DNA from: Rhodospirillales bacterium
GTDB taxonomy: Bacteria > Pseudomonadota > Alphaproteobacteria > Reyranellales > Reyranellaceae
Direction: 5' to 3'
Assembly (NCBI GenBank): GCA_947466085.1
Contig: CANIEC010000016.1
Span: forward strand, 1 to 48,311
DNA length: 48,311 bases
Positions 35,747-44,425 of this stretch are shown here, piece by piece (within the stretch, counting starts at the first letter, position 1; every line of letters begins with the position of its first letter). Under the pieces are notes generated by a model. That model worked only from the letters and a program-made list of their open reading frames with translations, searched no databases and was not told the DNA's origin. The position numbers were made by a program, and so were the translations under genes.

Positions 35747-35756
35747 CTCTCTATCC

Positions 35757-36707
35757 TCAGTTCGACGGTTCGAGCTTCACGCCGGTCCGCTCGCTGATGA
35801 GCTTGTAGTGCTCCGGGCGTCGGTGCTTGGCGAAATTAAAGGTGGTGTTTCGGATGTATTCGCCGAGGCCGAGGTCACAATCGTAGGAGATGACCTCGTC
35901 GTCCTCGGTGGTGCCCTTGGCCACGATCTCGCCGGTCGGCGCGACGATCACCGAACCGCCATGCAGCCAAAAGCCGTCTTCCTTGCCGGCCTTGGCCGTC
36001 GCCACGACCCAGATGCCGTTCTGGTAGGCAGCTGCCTGCAGAGACAGCATGTGATGGAACACGCGCAGATACGGCGGCTCGTGCGGCGCGTAGACATTGT
36101 CGCTCGGCGTGTTGTAGCCCAGCACCACCATCTCGGCGCCCTTCAGCGCCATGACGCGGAACGTCTCGGGCCAGCGGCGGTCGTTGCAGATGCACTGGCC
36201 GACGATCACCTCGTCCTTGAACATTTTCCAGACGTTGAAGCCCAGATTGCCGACCTCGAAGTACTTCTTCTCGAGATGCTGGTACGGCACCGTCGGGCGA
36301 TGCTCGTCATGGCCCGGCAGATGCACCTTACGGTACTTGCCGATCAGGCGACCGTCCGGTCCGACCAGAATCGAGGTGTTGAAATGATGCGTCGAACCCT
36401 CTTCCTCGGTCCGCTCGGCGTAGCCCAGGTAGAAGCCGATGCCCTTCTCGCGCGCCAGTTCGAACAGCGGCAGCGTGTCCGGGCTCGGCATCTGGCTCTC
36501 GAAATACTTCTCGACCTCGTTCGGATCCTCCATCCAGTAGCGCGGGAAGAAGGTGGTCAGCGCCAGCTCGGGGAACACGATGAACTTGGAGCCGCGGCTG
36601 TCGGCTTCCTTCAACATCTCGATCATGCGCTTGACCACGCTCGCCCGGCTGTCGGCGAGATGGATGGGGCCCAACTGGGCGGACGAGACTTTCAGACGGC
36701 GTGACAT
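35757..36707 (-). CDS. N-carbamoyl-D-amino-acid hydrolase (nitrilase superfamily)
   Basis: 316-residue carbon-nitrogen hydrolase that cleaves N-carbamoyl amino acids to amino acid, CO2 and ammonia. The Glu-Lys-Cys triad is Glu47 (FPELALTTFFPRYW), Lys127 (GKYRKVHLPGHDE) and Cys174 (ICNDRRWPET). The FPELALTTFFPR, QHLEKKYFEVGNLGF and GYNTPSDN blocks match the Agrobacterium D-carbamoylase rather than beta-ureidopropionase, though broader N-carbamoyl specificity is possible. Together with the hydantoinase downstream of it in sequence order and the racemase, it forms the classic three-enzyme hydantoin pathway. Confidence 0.93.
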   Translation of the reverse strand: MSRRLKVSSAQLGPIHLADSRASVVKRMIEMLKEADSRGSKFIVFPELALTTFFPRYWMEDPNEVEKYFESQMPSPDTLPLFELAREKGIGFYLGYAERTEEEGSTHHFNTSILVGPDGRLIGKYRKVHLPGHDEHRPTVPYQHLEKKYFEVGNLGFNVWKMFKDEVIVGQCICNDRRWPETFRVMALKGAEMVVLGYNTPSDNVYAPHEPPYLRVFHHMLSLQAAAYQNGIWVVATAKAGKEDGFWLHGGSVIVAPTGEIVAKGTTEDDEVISYDCDLGLGEYIRNTTFNFAKHRRPEHYKLISERTGVKLEPSN

Positions 36708-36737
36708 TATCGGCTCTCGGCTTAAGTGAAAGTAATG

Positions 36738-36809
36738 TTGTCATCCTGAGCGCAGCGAGGGGCCTTTGCGTGCCTCTCGAAAGGTCCCTCGCTGCGCTCG
36801 GGATGACAA
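36738..36809. repeat. Long palindromic repeat, copy 1
   Basis: Two 30-base arms (36738-36767 and 36780-36809) with only two mismatches flank a 12-base loop. The left arm starts TTGTCATCCTGAGCGCAGCG and ends in GGGGCCTTT; the right arm is its near-complement ending GGGATGACAA. It lies in the gap between hydantoinase and carbamoylase. A relative with the same ends lies at 44351-44425, so this is a dispersed REP-like element rather than a simple terminator. Confidence 0.85.
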
Positions 36810-36830
36810 GGTGCGGGTAGCGACATCACA

Positions 36831-38300
36831 TCAGAACAGCGGCTTCAGGCCGAAGCGCGACATGGCCTGCAACTCGGGCGCGCTCTGGCCGATCGGCTTG
36901 GACGAATCCGGCGAGGCGCACGGCAGGAACTGGCCCGAGCCGCGCTCGGCGTTCAGCTTGCCGTCCTCGACGACGACACGGCCGCGGCTGACCACGGTGA
37001 TCGGCCAGCCCTTGAGCTGCCGACCTTCGTAGGGCGTGTAGCCGACATTGTCGTGCAGGTCCTTCCAGGTGACCGTCACGTCCTTGTCCGCATCCCAGAT
37101 CGCAAAGTCGGCATCGGAGCCGACAGCGATGGTGCCCTTCTTCGGATAGAGGCCGTACAGCTTGGCGTGATTGGCCGAAGTCAGCGCCACGAACTGCTGC
37201 AGGGTGATGCGCCCCTTCTGGACGCCTTCGGAGAACAGCATGGGCAGCCGAATCTCGATCCCGGGCACGCCGTTCGCCATCTCCTTGAAGGTCGTCTTGT
37301 CGCCCTTGGGGATCTTGCCGCCGGCATTGAACTGGTATGGCGCATGGTCGGACGAGAAGGTCTGGAACGTGCCGTCCTTCAGCGCCGCCCAAACCGCTTC
37401 CTGTGCCGCCGAATCGCGCGGCGGCGGGCTGCAGCACCACATGGCGCCCTCGACGCCGGGCTTGTCCATGTCATCGGCGGTCAGCGCGATGTATTGCGGG
37501 CAGGTCTCCCCGAAGATCTTCAGACCCTTCTTCTGCGCCTGCCGCAGCGTCTCGATCGCCTCGATTTCCGACATGTGGACCAGCAGCAGCGGCGCATCGA
37601 CCAGGCGCGCCAGCGAGATCGCGCGGTTGGTCGCCTCGGCCTCGGCGATGCGGGCATGGGCGATGGCGTGGAACTTCGGCGCGCCATGGCCCTGCTCGAC
37701 CAGGTGATGCGCCAGCCACTGGATCATGTCGTGGTTCTCGGCATGGACCATGACCAGGGCGCCGTCGCGCCGCGCCACGGCCAGGATGTCGAGGATCTGG
37801 TAGTCGCTGACCTTCATTGCATCGTAGGTCATGTAGATCTTGAACGAGGTATAGCCGTCCTTGATCAGCGCCGGCAGCTCCTGCCCCAGCGCCTGTGGCG
37901 TCGGATCGGTGACGATCAGGTGGAAGGCGTAATCGATCACCGCCTTCGGGGTCGCGGCCTCATGATACTCGTTGACCACCTGCCGCAGCGACATGCCGCG
38001 ATGCTGGGCCGCGAAGGGAATGATGGTCGTGGTGCCGCCGAACGCGGCGGAGACCGTGCCGGTATAGAAATCGTCGGCGCACATCACGCCCATGCCTGAC
38101 TTCTGCTCGATGTGGCAGTGGCTGTCGACGCCGCCCGGCAGGACGAACTTGCCGCCGGCATCGATCTCGCGCGCGCCCTCGCCTTTGATGTCGGGCCCGA
38201 TCTCGACGACCTGGCCATCCCTGACGGCGATGTCGCCCTCGGTCTGGCGCTCGGCGGTGACGATGCGGGCGTTGCGAACGATCAGATCGTAATCAGCCAT
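36831..38300 (-). CDS. D-hydantoinase / dihydropyrimidinase
   Basis: Metal-dependent cyclic amidohydrolase of 489 residues that opens hydantoin or dihydropyrimidine rings to N-carbamoyl amino acids. Metal motifs: His61 and His63 (VDSHCHIEQ), the carboxylated Lys154 (TSFKIYMTYD), His186 (MVHAENHD), HMSEIEAIE and FSSDHAPYQF with the Asp ligand. Dihydropyrimidinase and D-hydantoinase cannot be separated by eye. The carbamoylase gene lies beyond the palindromic repeat downstream; the DapA-like gene precedes it by 5 bases. Confidence 0.94.
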   Translation of the reverse strand: MADYDLIVRNARIVTAERQTEGDIAVRDGQVVEIGPDIKGEGAREIDAGGKFVLPGGVDSHCHIEQKSGMGVMCADDFYTGTVSAAFGGTTTIIPFAAQHRGMSLRQVVNEYHEAATPKAVIDYAFHLIVTDPTPQALGQELPALIKDGYTSFKIYMTYDAMKVSDYQILDILAVARRDGALVMVHAENHDMIQWLAHHLVEQGHGAPKFHAIAHARIAEAEATNRAISLARLVDAPLLLVHMSEIEAIETLRQAQKKGLKIFGETCPQYIALTADDMDKPGVEGAMWCCSPPPRDSAAQEAVWAALKDGTFQTFSSDHAPYQFNAGGKIPKGDKTTFKEMANGVPGIEIRLPMLFSEGVQKGRITLQQFVALTSANHAKLYGLYPKKGTIAVGSDADFAIWDADKDVTVTWKDLHDNVGYTPYEGRQLKGWPITVVSRGRVVVEDGKLNAERGSGQFLPCASPDSSKPIGQSAPELQAMSRFGLKPLF

Positions 38301-38305
38301 GTTCC

Positions 38306-39262
38306 CTACTCCGCCGCCTTGGCAAGACGGCCCGTGGCCGCCAGGCGCCGCTCGAGGCGCGCGATCATTCCGTCGAGTTCGGACTTGTCCGTCGCCGTCA
38401 GCGACGAGCCCGGCGCGCGCTGCTTCGGGCTCTTGATCGCGCCCCGGCGGTAGAGAACTTCCTTGCGCAGTGCCAGGCCGATCGCCGGCTGTACCTCGTG
38501 GCGGACCAGCGGCAGGTAGATGTCGAACAGGTCCTCGGCCTCCTCGGCCCTGCCCTGGGCGAAGAGGTTATAGACCTGCACCAGCATCTCGGGCCAGGCG
38601 AAGCCCGTCATGGCGCCATCGGCGCCACGGCGCATTTCCTGGGGATAGTAGAGGCCGCCATTGCCGACCAGGATCGAGACCCGGCGGCGGCCGGGCTTCT
38701 TCTCTCCCTCGCGTACCTTGGTTAGCTTGGCGAGACCCGGCGCATCCTCGTGCTTCAGCATCACGAGCTGCCCGAAGTCGTCGACCAGCCGCTCGAATAC
38801 GTTGACCGGCAGGTAGACGCCGGTGGTCTGAGGGTAGTCCTGATAGACCACCGGGATGTGCGGACCGAGCGCCTGGAACACCTGCGCATAGTAATTGTAG
38901 AGTCCGTCGTCACCCTTCAGGCCGGGCGCCGGTGCGACCATCACGCCCGAAGCGCCCGCCATCATCGCTTCGTGCGAGAGACGACGCACGTTCTCGAGAC
39001 CGGCGTGACTGACGCCCACGATCACCTGCCGGCCCTGCGCCCGGCCGATCACGCGGTTGACGACGGAGATCGATTCGTCGGCAGTGAGCTTGTGCGCCTC
39101 GCCCATCATCCCGAGCAGGGTGAAGCCATGTACGCCGCACCCCAAATAGAAATCGGTCAGCGTGTCGACGCTCTGGAGATCGACCGCGCCCTCGTCGGTG
39201 AACGGCGTCGCCGCGATGATGTAGACGCCTTTTGCCTGCTCGTTCAGCTTGCCAGATGACAT
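38306..39262 (-). CDS. DapA-family (dihydrodipicolinate synthase-like) aldolase/lyase
   Basis: 318 residues from the ATG at 39262; an upstream alternative at 39292 adds an unrelated basic stretch. Class I aldolase barrel: GVYIIAATPFTDEGAVDLQ, GVHGFTLLGMMGEAHKL, Tyr140 (VVYQDYP) and the Schiff-base Lys170 (VMLKHEDAPG). DapA proper is about 290 residues and its threonine pair is not evident, so lysine synthesis is unlikely; catabolic relatives act on 2-oxo acids such as N-acetylneuraminate, 2-keto-3-deoxy sugars or 4-hydroxy-2-oxoglutarate. Five bases before the hydantoinase; its role in that pathway is not obvious. Confidence 0.85.
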   Translation of the reverse strand: MSSGKLNEQAKGVYIIAATPFTDEGAVDLQSVDTLTDFYLGCGVHGFTLLGMMGEAHKLTADESISVVNRVIGRAQGRQVIVGVSHAGLENVRRLSHEAMMAGASGVMVAPAPGLKGDDGLYNYYAQVFQALGPHIPVVYQDYPQTTGVYLPVNVFERLVDDFGQLVMLKHEDAPGLAKLTKVREGEKKPGRRRVSILVGNGGLYYPQEMRRGADGAMTGFAWPEMLVQVYNLFAQGRAEEAEDLFDIYLPLVRHEVQPAIGLALRKEVLYRRGAIKSPKQRAPGSSLTATDKSELDGMIARLERRLAATGRLAKAAE

Positions 39263-39288
39263 CGTCGACGCTCCTCGGCGCGGTTCTT

Positions 39289-39301
39289 GCAACGTCGTTG
39301 C
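39289..39301. promoter_or_regulatory. Palindrome in the divergent gap of the hydantoin locus
   Basis: GCAACG-T-CGTTGC is a perfect 6+1+6 inverted repeat 27 bases before the DapA-like start and about 97 before the DppB-like start. Its position suits an operator controlling both halves of the locus, but no regulator gene adjoins it. Confidence 0.35.
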
Positions 39302-39397
39302 GCGACGTAGCAGCGATCATGCCACCCGCCGGGCGCTTGTCGAGCGCCGCGACGTCGGCCAGTGTTCTTACCCGAAGAGGGGCAGGTGTCGAAATAA

Positions 39398-40336
39398 ATG
39401 GCGCGTCATATCGCTCATCGATTGATGATTTCGCTTCCGGTCCTGCTGGGGGTGCTGCTCATCGGCTTCCTGCTGCTGCAGGTCGTGCCCACGGATCCGG
39501 CAACCGTCGTCGCAGGCCCGACCGCGACCAAGGCGGAAGTCGACGCGATCCGCAACGATCTCGGCCTCAATCAGCCGCTGTGGGTCCAGTTCGGCCGTTA
39601 TCTCGGCCGCGTCTTCCAGCTCGACCTCGGCCGGTCCATGATTTCGAACCGCGCCGTGGTCGACGAGATCGCTCTCACCCTCTGGCCGACGGTCGAGCTG
39701 ATGCTGGCCTGCCTGATCTGGGCGGTGCCTCTCGGGATCACGCTCGGCACCCTGGCGGCGCGGCGGCGCGGCACCGTGATCGACCGCGCCATCATGGCCC
39801 TCTCGGTGATGGGCGTGTCGGTCCCGGTCTTTTGGGTCGGCCTGCTCCTGATCCAGTATGTCGGTGGTGCAGGCCTGCTTCCCTTCCAGGGACGCAACGG
39901 CCCGATCTGGACCGCCGACGGCTTCCTCAGCATCATCCTGCCGGCCGTCACCCTCGGCGCCGTGTTCGTCGGTCCGGTCGCGCGCATGACGCGCACGTCG
40001 CTGCTCGAGACCCTCGGCGCCGATTACGTCCGCACCGCCCGCGCCAAGGGCGCCTCCGACTGGCGCGTTACCGTGCGTCACGCGCTGCGCAACGCCATGA
40101 TCCCCGTCGTGACCCTGGTCGGCCTGCAGATCGGCTTTTTGCTGGGCGGCTCGATCGTGACCGAGACCATGTTCGCCTGGCCGGGCGTCGGCCGCATGGC
40201 GGTGGGCGCCATCACCTCGAGCGACTTCCCCCTGGCGCAGGGCGCCATCCTGATCCTTGCCGTCGGCTTCATGGCCATCAACCTCGCGGTCGACGTGCTC
40301 TACGCCTATCTCGATCCCCGGATCGCCCGCGGATGA
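39398..40336 (+). CDS. Dipeptide/oligopeptide-type ABC importer permease (DppB-like)
   Basis: 312-residue inner-membrane subunit with about six helices and the DppB pattern: LLQVVPTDPATVVAGP near residue 27, DLGLNQPLWVQFGRYLGR, and the EAA loop DYVRTARAKGASDWRVTVRH. The PTDPA stretch is the usual GDPA-type motif. Begins the plus-strand half of the hydantoin locus, divergent from the DapA-like gene. Overlaps dppC-like start by four bases. Confidence 0.95.
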   Translation: MARHIAHRLMISLPVLLGVLLIGFLLLQVVPTDPATVVAGPTATKAEVDAIRNDLGLNQPLWVQFGRYLGRVFQLDLGRSMISNRAVVDEIALTLWPTVELMLACLIWAVPLGITLGTLAARRRGTVIDRAIMALSVMGVSVPVFWVGLLLIQYVGGAGLLPFQGRNGPIWTADGFLSIILPAVTLGAVFVGPVARMTRTSLLETLGADYVRTARAKGASDWRVTVRHALRNAMIPVVTLVGLQIGFLLGGSIVTETMFAWPGVGRMAVGAITSSDFPLAQGAILILAVGFMAINLAVDVLYAYLDPRIARG

Positions 40337-41238
40337 CCGACGCAGCCCTTCCCTTGCAGAGCGAGGCCGACCAGCGTGCCATCGCCGCGATCCGCCGCAA
40401 GAATGCCGTATGGCGGCGCATCCTGCGCGATCCCCCCGCCGCGATCGCCGCCCTTTTCCTGATCGTAATTGTCGGCGCCGCTGTTCTCGCCCCGTGGATC
40501 GCGCCGTTCGATCCCTACGCGTCCAACATGCGCCTGCGTCTCTGCCCCATCGGCGGCGCACGCTGCCCCGACTTCCTGCTGGGCGCCGACAACCAGGGCC
40601 GCGACATGGTCAGTCGCATCCTGTTCGGCCTGCGCGCCACCTTGGGAATCGGCATCGTCGCCGTCCTGGTCGGCGGCGGCCTCGGCGCGCTGATCGGCTT
40701 GAGCGCGGCCTACTTCAAGCGCCTCGACCAGCCGCTGATGCGCCTGGTCGACGTCCTCCTCTCCTTTCCTTCGATCCTGTTCGGCCTGGCCATTGCGGCG
40801 GTGATGGGTACCGGCCTCTTCTCGCTGGTCGTCGCGCTCAGCATTGCGTCGATCCCCTCGATCGCCCGCATCGCGCGCGGGGCGGCGCAATCGATCATGC
40901 AGCAGGAGTACATGGAGGCCGGCCGCGCCGTTGGCCTCGGCGACGGCGCACTGATCTGGCGTTACCTTGCGCTCAACTGCTGGCCGACCATCCTGATCTA
41001 CATGACCCTCCAGCTCGGCCAGGCGATCCTGCTGGGTGCGGCCCTCTCGTTCCTCGGGCTGGGGGCGCAGCCGCCCACCGCCGAGCTGGGCAGCATGGCC
41101 GCCGACGGCCGGAAGTTCATGTCGATCGCGCCGCATGTGTCGACACTGCCCTGCGCCGCGATCTTCCTCGTGGTTCTGGCGTTCAATGTACTGGGCGACG
41201 CGCTGCGCGACGCTCTCGATCCGAAGTTGAGGCAATAA
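40333..41238 (+). CDS. Dipeptide/oligopeptide-type ABC importer permease (DppC-like)
   Basis: 301 residues from the ATG at 40333 (ATGA overlap with the DppB-like gene). OppC_N region near residue 25 (KNAVWRRILRDPPAAIAALF), the cytoplasmic/periplasmic LLGADNQGRDMVSRILFGLR, and EAA loop EYMEAGRAVGLGDGALIWRY. An in-frame open run extends far upstream through the DppB-like gene but is only antisense-free noise in another frame. Heterodimer partner of the preceding permease. Confidence 0.95.
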   Translation: MTDAALPLQSEADQRAIAAIRRKNAVWRRILRDPPAAIAALFLIVIVGAAVLAPWIAPFDPYASNMRLRLCPIGGARCPDFLLGADNQGRDMVSRILFGLRATLGIGIVAVLVGGGLGALIGLSAAYFKRLDQPLMRLVDVLLSFPSILFGLAIAAVMGTGLFSLVVALSIASIPSIARIARGAAQSIMQQEYMEAGRAVGLGDGALIWRYLALNCWPTILIYMTLQLGQAILLGAALSFLGLGAQPPTAELGSMAADGRKFMSIAPHVSTLPCAAIFLVVLAFNVLGDALRDALDPKLRQ

Positions 41239-41260
41239 GGTGGAACAAGGAGGCATGGGG

Positions 41261-42838
41261 ATGAGCAGGAAATTCACGTTGGCGGCACTGGCCGCGGTGG
41301 CCGTGGCCGGCATTGCGGCGCCGGCAATGGCGCAGAAGAACGTGACGATCGTGCGCGAGATCGACACGGATCGCTACGATCCGCACAAGTCGACATCCCG
41401 GTCCGGCGCCGAAGTCATCTACATGATGGGCGACACGATGGTGAATCTCGACTTCGACATGAAGACGTTGAAGCCGGGCCTCGCCACCAGCTGGACGGTC
41501 TCGCCGGAAGGCCTCACCTACACCTTCAAGCTGCGCGACGACGTCACCTTCTGCAGCGGGAAGAAGATGACGGCGAAGGACGTTGTCGCCACCTACGAGC
41601 GCTGGCTCGATCCCGAGACCAAGGGACTCGTGAAATGGCGCATGGGCGATGTCGACAAGATCACGGCGCCCGACGACGTCACCGTCGAGTACAAGCTCAA
41701 GAAGCCGTTCTCCGAGCTGCTCTACCAGATGACGCAGTACTTCCACACGGTCCTGAACGTCGACCAGGCCAAGCAGCTCGGCGCCGACTTCGGCGTGAAG
41801 GGCTTCGACGGCACCGGTCCCTACTGCTTCGAAAGCTGGACGCCCCGCGATTCGACGGTGCTGACCAAGCACAAGGGCTACAAGTGGGGACCGCCGATCT
41901 ACGACTATACCGAGGCCCAGGTCGACAAGGTGATCTGGAAGGTCGTTCCCGAGGAGAATACCCGCGTCACCGCGCTGCAGGCCGGCCAGGCCGATGCCAG
42001 CCAGTACGTTCCCTACTGGTCGATCAAGGAGCTGCAGGCCAACAAGAACCTCTCGGTGACCAAGGCCGCGAACTTCTTCTGGACCTACTTCATCGGCTTC
42101 AAGGTCGACAAGGAGCTGGTCAATGACGTGCGCGTCCGCCAGGCGATGAACCTGGCGGTCGACCAGAAGGCGATCACCGAGGCCGTGACGTTCGGCTTCG
42201 CCGAACCGGCCTCGACCATGCTCATGCCCAACGTCCTCGACTTCAATACGAAGCTCAACAGGGCAGCGTATGGCGAGAACGTCAAGGAAGCCGAGAAGCT
42301 TCTCGACGAGGCCGGCTGGAAGAAGGGCCCGGATGGCTTCCGCTACAAGGACGGCAAGAAGCTCGCGCCGCTCATCTACGGCATCTCAGGTGCCTTCAAG
42401 GAGATCGCCGAGGCCGTGCAGGGCGACCTGCGCAAGGTCGGTGTCGATCTCCAGATCCAGCTCTTCGACTCCACGGTGGCTTGGGGCAAGCTCGCGACGC
42501 AGGAATTCGACGCGTTCGGCATGAGCTTCCCGTATGTCAGCGCCGGCGATGCGCTGAATCTCTACTTCCGTTCGGCCAATGCTCCGACTCCGAACCGCAT
42601 GAACTGGAAGGACAAGGAAACCGACGAGCTCCTCGACAAGGGCTCGACCGCGACCGACGAGGCGACGCGCACCGCGTCGTATCAGGCGGTGCAGCAGAAG
42701 GTGCACGATGCCTTCGTCTGGATCCCGCTGTTCCACGAGCCTCTGTTCGTCGTGGCCGGCCCCAAGCTCAAGCCCATCAAGGCGCACGGCAACTACGGAT
42801 GCGGCCTCTATAAGGGCCTCGGCATCGCCTACAAATAG
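41261..42838 (+). CDS. Dipeptide/oligopeptide-type ABC importer, solute-binding protein family 5
   Basis: 525 residues from the ATG at 41261, 7 bases after an AAGGAGG site; the GTG at 41240 and ATG at 41255 are too close to or upstream of that site. Signal peptide MSRKFTLAALAAVAVAGIAA then PAMAQ. SBP_bac_5 domain: LATSWTVSPEGLTYTFKLRD, DVVATYERW and RVRQAMNLAVDQKAI. Ligands of this family are peptides, opines, glycosides or other polar compounds. Placed inside the amidohydrolase operon, so the cargo is probably the amidohydrolase substrate. Confidence 0.95.
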   Translation: MSRKFTLAALAAVAVAGIAAPAMAQKNVTIVREIDTDRYDPHKSTSRSGAEVIYMMGDTMVNLDFDMKTLKPGLATSWTVSPEGLTYTFKLRDDVTFCSGKKMTAKDVVATYERWLDPETKGLVKWRMGDVDKITAPDDVTVEYKLKKPFSELLYQMTQYFHTVLNVDQAKQLGADFGVKGFDGTGPYCFESWTPRDSTVLTKHKGYKWGPPIYDYTEAQVDKVIWKVVPEENTRVTALQAGQADASQYVPYWSIKELQANKNLSVTKAANFFWTYFIGFKVDKELVNDVRVRQAMNLAVDQKAITEAVTFGFAEPASTMLMPNVLDFNTKLNRAAYGENVKEAEKLLDEAGWKKGPDGFRYKDGKKLAPLIYGISGAFKEIAEAVQGDLRKVGVDLQIQLFDSTVAWGKLATQEFDAFGMSFPYVSAGDALNLYFRSANAPTPNRMNWKDKETDELLDKGSTATDEATRTASYQAVQQKVHDAFVWIPLFHEPLFVVAGPKLKPIKAHGNYGCGLYKGLGIAYK

Positions 42839-42874
42839 CAAGCAGCTCAAGCCAGCATACGGAGCGAAACGTCA

Positions 42875-44338
42875 ATGAAGACGACCAAGATCGCCGGCCT
42901 CGACCACGTCGTTGCGTGGGACGAGGCCGAGGGGCGGCACGTCTATCTCGAGAATGCCGATCTCGTGTTCAAGGGCAACGAGATCGCCCATGTCGGGCCG
43001 GGCTATGTGGGCCCGGTCGACACGACCATCGACGGCAAGGGGATGATGGCGATCCCCGGCCTCGTCAACGTGCACAGCCATCCGTTCTCGGAGCCCGCGA
43101 ACAAGGGCCTCACCGAGGAGTATGGCAGCGACAAGCTCGGCCAGAGCTCTCTCTACGAATACCTCACGGTGTTCGGCCTGAACCCCGAGGATGCAGGCCC
43201 CTCCTCCAAGGTCGCTGTCTCGGAGCTGTTGAAGAGCGGCGTGACGACGATCACCGACCTGTCGATGGCGCGCCCGGGCTGGGCGGACGACCTTGCGGCG
43301 ACCGGCATTCGCGCCGTGGTCTGCCCGATGATGCGCCAGGGCGTCTGGTACACCAAGAACGGCCACACGGTCGAATATGCCTGGGACGAGAAGGCCGGCG
43401 AGAAAGCCTTCGAAGCCTCTATGGCGACACTCGACGAGGCCGCGAAGCATCCGAGCGGCCGGCTCTCCGGCATGGTCGGCCCGGCGCAGATCGACACCTG
43501 CCGCGAGGGCTTCTTCAAGGAGGCTTTGCAGGAAGCCAGGCGCCGCGGCCTGCCGATGCAGACCCATGCCTGCCAGGCCGTCGTCGAGTTCCACGAGATG
43601 GTCCACCGCCACGGCAAGACGCCCATCGAATGGCTGGACTCGATCGGCGTGCTGGGCCCCGATCTCATCATCGGCCATGGCATCTTCCTGAACGACCACC
43701 CGCAGATCCATTACCCGCACGCCAACGACTTCGAGCGGCTGCGCGACTCCGGCGCCTCGGTGGCACATTGCCCGACCGTGTTCGCGCGGCGCGGCATGGT
43801 GATGAACTCGATCGGCCGCTACATGGATGCCGGCATCACGGTCGGCATCGGCACCGACACCTTCCCGCACAACATGCTCGATGAGATGCGGCTGGTCTGC
43901 TACCTCGCCCGTGCCATCACGATGAACTACAAGATGGGTACGACGCGGCACGCCTTCGAGGCGGCCACGATCGGCGGCGCCAAGATGCTGCGCCGGCCCG
44001 ACCTCGGCCGGCTGGCGCCGGGCTGCAAGGCCGACTTCTCGCTGGTCGACATGAGCCATCCCTACATGCAGCCGGCCCACGAGCCGGTGCGCAGCCTGAT
44101 CTACTCTGCCGGCGATCGCGCCATCCGGCACGTCTATGTCGACGGCACGCAGGTCGTGAAGGACGGCAAGGTCCTGACGGTCGATGTCGAGGCCGCGACC
44201 GCGGGCCTGGTCGAGGGCCAGCGCAAGCGGCTCGAGACGGTCAGCCAGCGCGACTGGGCCGGCCGCACCGCCGACCAGCTCGCACCCCCGGTCTACGGCA
44301 CCCGCGATCGCCTGCCGCAATCAAGGCCGGTGACCTAG
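42875..44338 (+). CDS. COG0402 amidohydrolase (deaminase/chlorohydrolase type)
   Basis: 487 residues. Metal ligands: His67 and His69 ([10 protein letters not shown]), [24 protein letters not shown] and [10 protein letters not shown] with the Asp. Different from the His-tailed paralogue at 20491-22032: shared architecture but unlike in the loops, and no polyhistidine end. Expected to hydrolyse C-N or C-Cl bonds of a cyclic nitrogen compound in the cytoplasm. The start ATG at 42875 is 36 bases after the binding-protein stop, and it is followed by the two ATPase genes of the same importer, so transport and hydrolysis are cotranscribed. Confidence 0.9.
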   Translation: MKTTKIAGLDHVVAWDEAEGRHVYLENADLVFKGNEIAHVGPGYVGPVDTTIDGKGMMAIPGLVNVHSHPFSEPANKGLTEEYGSDKLGQSSLYEYLTVFGLNPEDAGPSSKVAVSELLKSGVTTITDLSMARPGWADDLAATGIRAVVCPMMRQGVWYTKNGHTVEYAWDEKAGEKAFEASMATLDEAAKHPSGRLSGMVGPAQIDTCREGFFKEALQEARRRGLPMQTHACQAVVEFHEMVHRHGKTPIEWLDSIGVLGPDLIIGHGIFLNDHPQIHYPHANDFERLRDSGASVAHCPTVFARRGMVMNSIGRYMDAGITVGIGTDTFPHNMLDEMRLVCYLARAITMNYKMGTTRHAFEAATIGGAKMLRRPDLGRLAPGCKADFSLVDMSHPYMQPAHEPVRSLIYSAGDRAIRHVYVDGTQVVKDGKVLTVDVEAATAGLVEGQRKRLETVSQRDWAGRTADQLAPPVYGTRDRLPQSRPVT

Positions 44339-44350
44339 CCATGGAGCGGG

Positions 44351-44425
44351 CTGTCATCCCGAGCGAAGCGAGGGACCTTTGACGCAACAGGAAAGGTCCC
44401 TCGGCCTGCGGCCTCGGGATGACAG
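44351..44425. repeat. Palindromic repeat, copy 2, overlapping the start of the DppD-like gene
   Basis: Left arm 44351-44380 (CTGTCATCCCGAGCGAAGCG then AGGGACCTTT) and right arm 44392-44425 (AAAGGTCCCTCGGCCTGCGG then CCTCGGGATGACAG) pair at both ends but differ in the middle. Same ends as copy 1 at 36738-36809. The right arm is read as the first 16 or so codons of the following ATPase. Confidence 0.85.

Noticed and set aside
39232-41238. A 668-residue DppC fusion
   Set aside because: The first part is a shadow frame of the DppB-like gene; the DppC-like protein starts at the ATGA overlap at 40333.
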